DNA from: Omnitrophica WOR_2 bacterium RBG_13_41_10
GTDB taxonomy: Bacteria > Omnitrophota > Gorgyraeia > Gygaellales > Profunditerraquicolaceae
Reading direction: 5' to 3'
Length of the DNA stretch: 7,752 nt
Assembly: GCA_001805465.1 (NCBI GenBank)
Contig: MHGH01000011.1
Span: 19,948-27,699 of the forward strand
Within the stretch, counting starts at the first letter, position 1, and every line of letters begins with the position of its first letter. A program made the position numbers and the translations under genes. The notes below the pieces were generated by a model. It did no database searches, had not been told where the DNA came from, and saw only the letters and a list, made by a program, of their open reading frames with translations. Of the stretch, positions 6,766 through 7,752 are shown piece by piece.

Positions 6766-7752
6766 ATGCAAAAGGCAAAATCTAAAATCTTCCGGTATTT
6801 AATTTTAATCTTTAACACTGTATTTATTTTTAATTTAGTTGGTTGCACCTCTAATCAATGCCTAACCAAGGCTAACCCGACTATCACTGTCTGGCATTGG
6901 ATGACCGATAGAGAGCCGGCCTTTCAGGAGTTAGCCAAACGATATGAAGCGCAAACCGGGATAAAAGTAAATTTTGAGCTCTATGCTCCCTCCGACGCTT
7001 ATTCCCAGAAAGTGCGCGCAGCAGCGCAGGGTTTTAACCTTCCGGATATTTTTGGAATACTGGGTGAAAAAAGGGATTTTGCCTCTTTTATTAAAGCCGG
7101 GCACATTTTAGATTTGACTTCCTATATGGAAGAAAATAATGCCTCTTGGAAAAGCAGCTTCTTTGAGAAGGCGCTGGCAGTAAATGAGTTTTCCGAAGGA
7201 AATAGCTATGGTATTAAGGTTGGGATTTACGGCGTTCCTATAGACGTGATGACCATCCAGATGCTTTATAATAAAAGTTTATTGAAAAGTTTAGGGCTTG
7301 ATCCTAAAAATCCTCCTCTTACTTTTCAGGAGTTTATTGAGATAGGTAAAAAAATTAAAGCCGCAAATATACAAGGCTTAGTTTCGGGTTGGGCCGAACT
7401 CTGGATGGTTGATTGCCTGGCCAATGATTATGCCTTTAATATTATGGGTAAAGATAAGGTCTTAGCGACCATAAGAGGAGAGATGCCTTATACCGATCCC
7501 GGCTGGATTAAAGTATTGAGCCTTTTTAAAGAGATGCGGGATTCGGGTATTGTCACTAATAGCGTCGTCACCATGGTGAATAAAACCGCAGAGCAGCTTT
7601 TTGCCAATGAAAAGGCGGTTTTTGCTTTTAACGGTTCCTGGTGCGTCAATGTTTATAAAGGAATGAACCCCAATCTTGATTATGGGGTAATGCTTCCGCC
7701 GCAGGTTTCGGATACACATCCTATGAGTATTTGGGGCGGGGCAGGCTCATCT
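6766..7752 (+). CDS. Extracellular solute-binding lipoprotein of a carbohydrate ABC transporter (3' partial)
   Basis: The frame is open for 329 codons to the right edge, so the C-terminus is missing; family members usually have about 400-450 residues. The ATG is preceded by AGGAG at 6752-6756 with a nine-base gap. The N-terminus has Lys and Arg residues, a hydrophobic stretch (about 11-25) and a lipobox LVGC with Cys27. It should therefore be exported, lipidated and anchored to a membrane facing the periplasm. The mature part follows the family 1 solute-binding pattern: ITVWHWMTD at the first strand, an early PDIF motif, YGVPIDV then LYNKSLLKSLGL, a Pro-Pro-x-Thr-Phe turn before an amphipathic helix, and FNGSW in the second lobe. 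This group usually binds oligosaccharides, polyols or sugar phosphates, but the ligand cannot be read from sequence. Its permeases and ATPase are expected downstream, outside the window. Confidence 0.9.
   Translation, partial: MQKAKSKIFRYLILIFNTVFIFNLVGCTSNQCLTKANPTITVWHWMTDREPAFQELAKRYEAQTGIKVNFELYAPSDAYSQKVRAAAQGFNLPDIFGILGEKRDFASFIKAGHILDLTSYMEENNASWKSSFFEKALAVNEFSEGNSYGIKVGIYGVPIDVMTIQMLYNKSLLKSLGLDPKNPPLTFQEFIEIGKKIKAANIQGLVSGWAELWMVDCLANDYAFNIMGKDKVLATIRGEMPYTDPGWIKVLSLFKEMRDSGIVTNSVVTMVNKTAEQLFANEKAVFAFNGSWCVNVYKGMNPNLDYGVMLPPQVSDTHPMSIWGGAGSS

Overview
All four genes lie on the + strand, and the base composition is moderate to AT-rich. Three things suggest an uncultured PVC-superphylum bacterium of the Omnitrophota ('Candidatus Omnitrophica') type: very long, poorly conserved multidomain proteins, Gly-rich linkers of the AGLGGGEK style, and a PilZ protein beside a lipoprotein sugar-binding protein. 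This assignment is recall plus inference, because no rRNA or marker gene is present.

Region 1 (1-6217) holds two very long genes. The first (1-3645) is open at the left edge. It is a mosaic of a likely GNAT acetyltransferase tail, a possible Cys-His-Asp hydrolase or transglutaminase-like domain, a TraB/ChaN/Tiki-like domain with two GxxH motifs, and a long helical tail with no family I recognise. The modules are separated by low-complexity linkers, two of which share an almost identical 24-nt sequence. The second (3710-6217) begins with a weak TTG start and encodes a TPR, coiled-coil and HEAT-like helical protein. Its reading frame stays open upstream to 3584 and crosses a run of seven G (3598-3604) inside the end of the first gene. 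Removing one G would join the two into a single protein of more than 2,000 residues. The pair is therefore probably one giant gene split by a real frameshift, a slippage site or an assembly error.

Region 2 (6218-6320) is a short intergenic space with a possible extended -10 promoter. It is followed by a small stand-alone PilZ-domain protein (6321-6647), a likely cyclic-di-GMP receptor.

Region 3 (6648-6765) is a second intergenic space with a better promoter candidate. It leads into a lipoprotein substrate-binding protein of a carbohydrate ABC transporter (6766 to the right edge, incomplete). The partner permeases and ATPase would be expected to the right of the window.

No tRNA, rRNA, CRISPR array, transposase or convincing intrinsic terminator was seen. 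The most interesting material is the giant modular protein: its frameshifted junction, its repeated linkers, its embedded Tiki-like domain, and a change in leucine codon use near the second linker copy.
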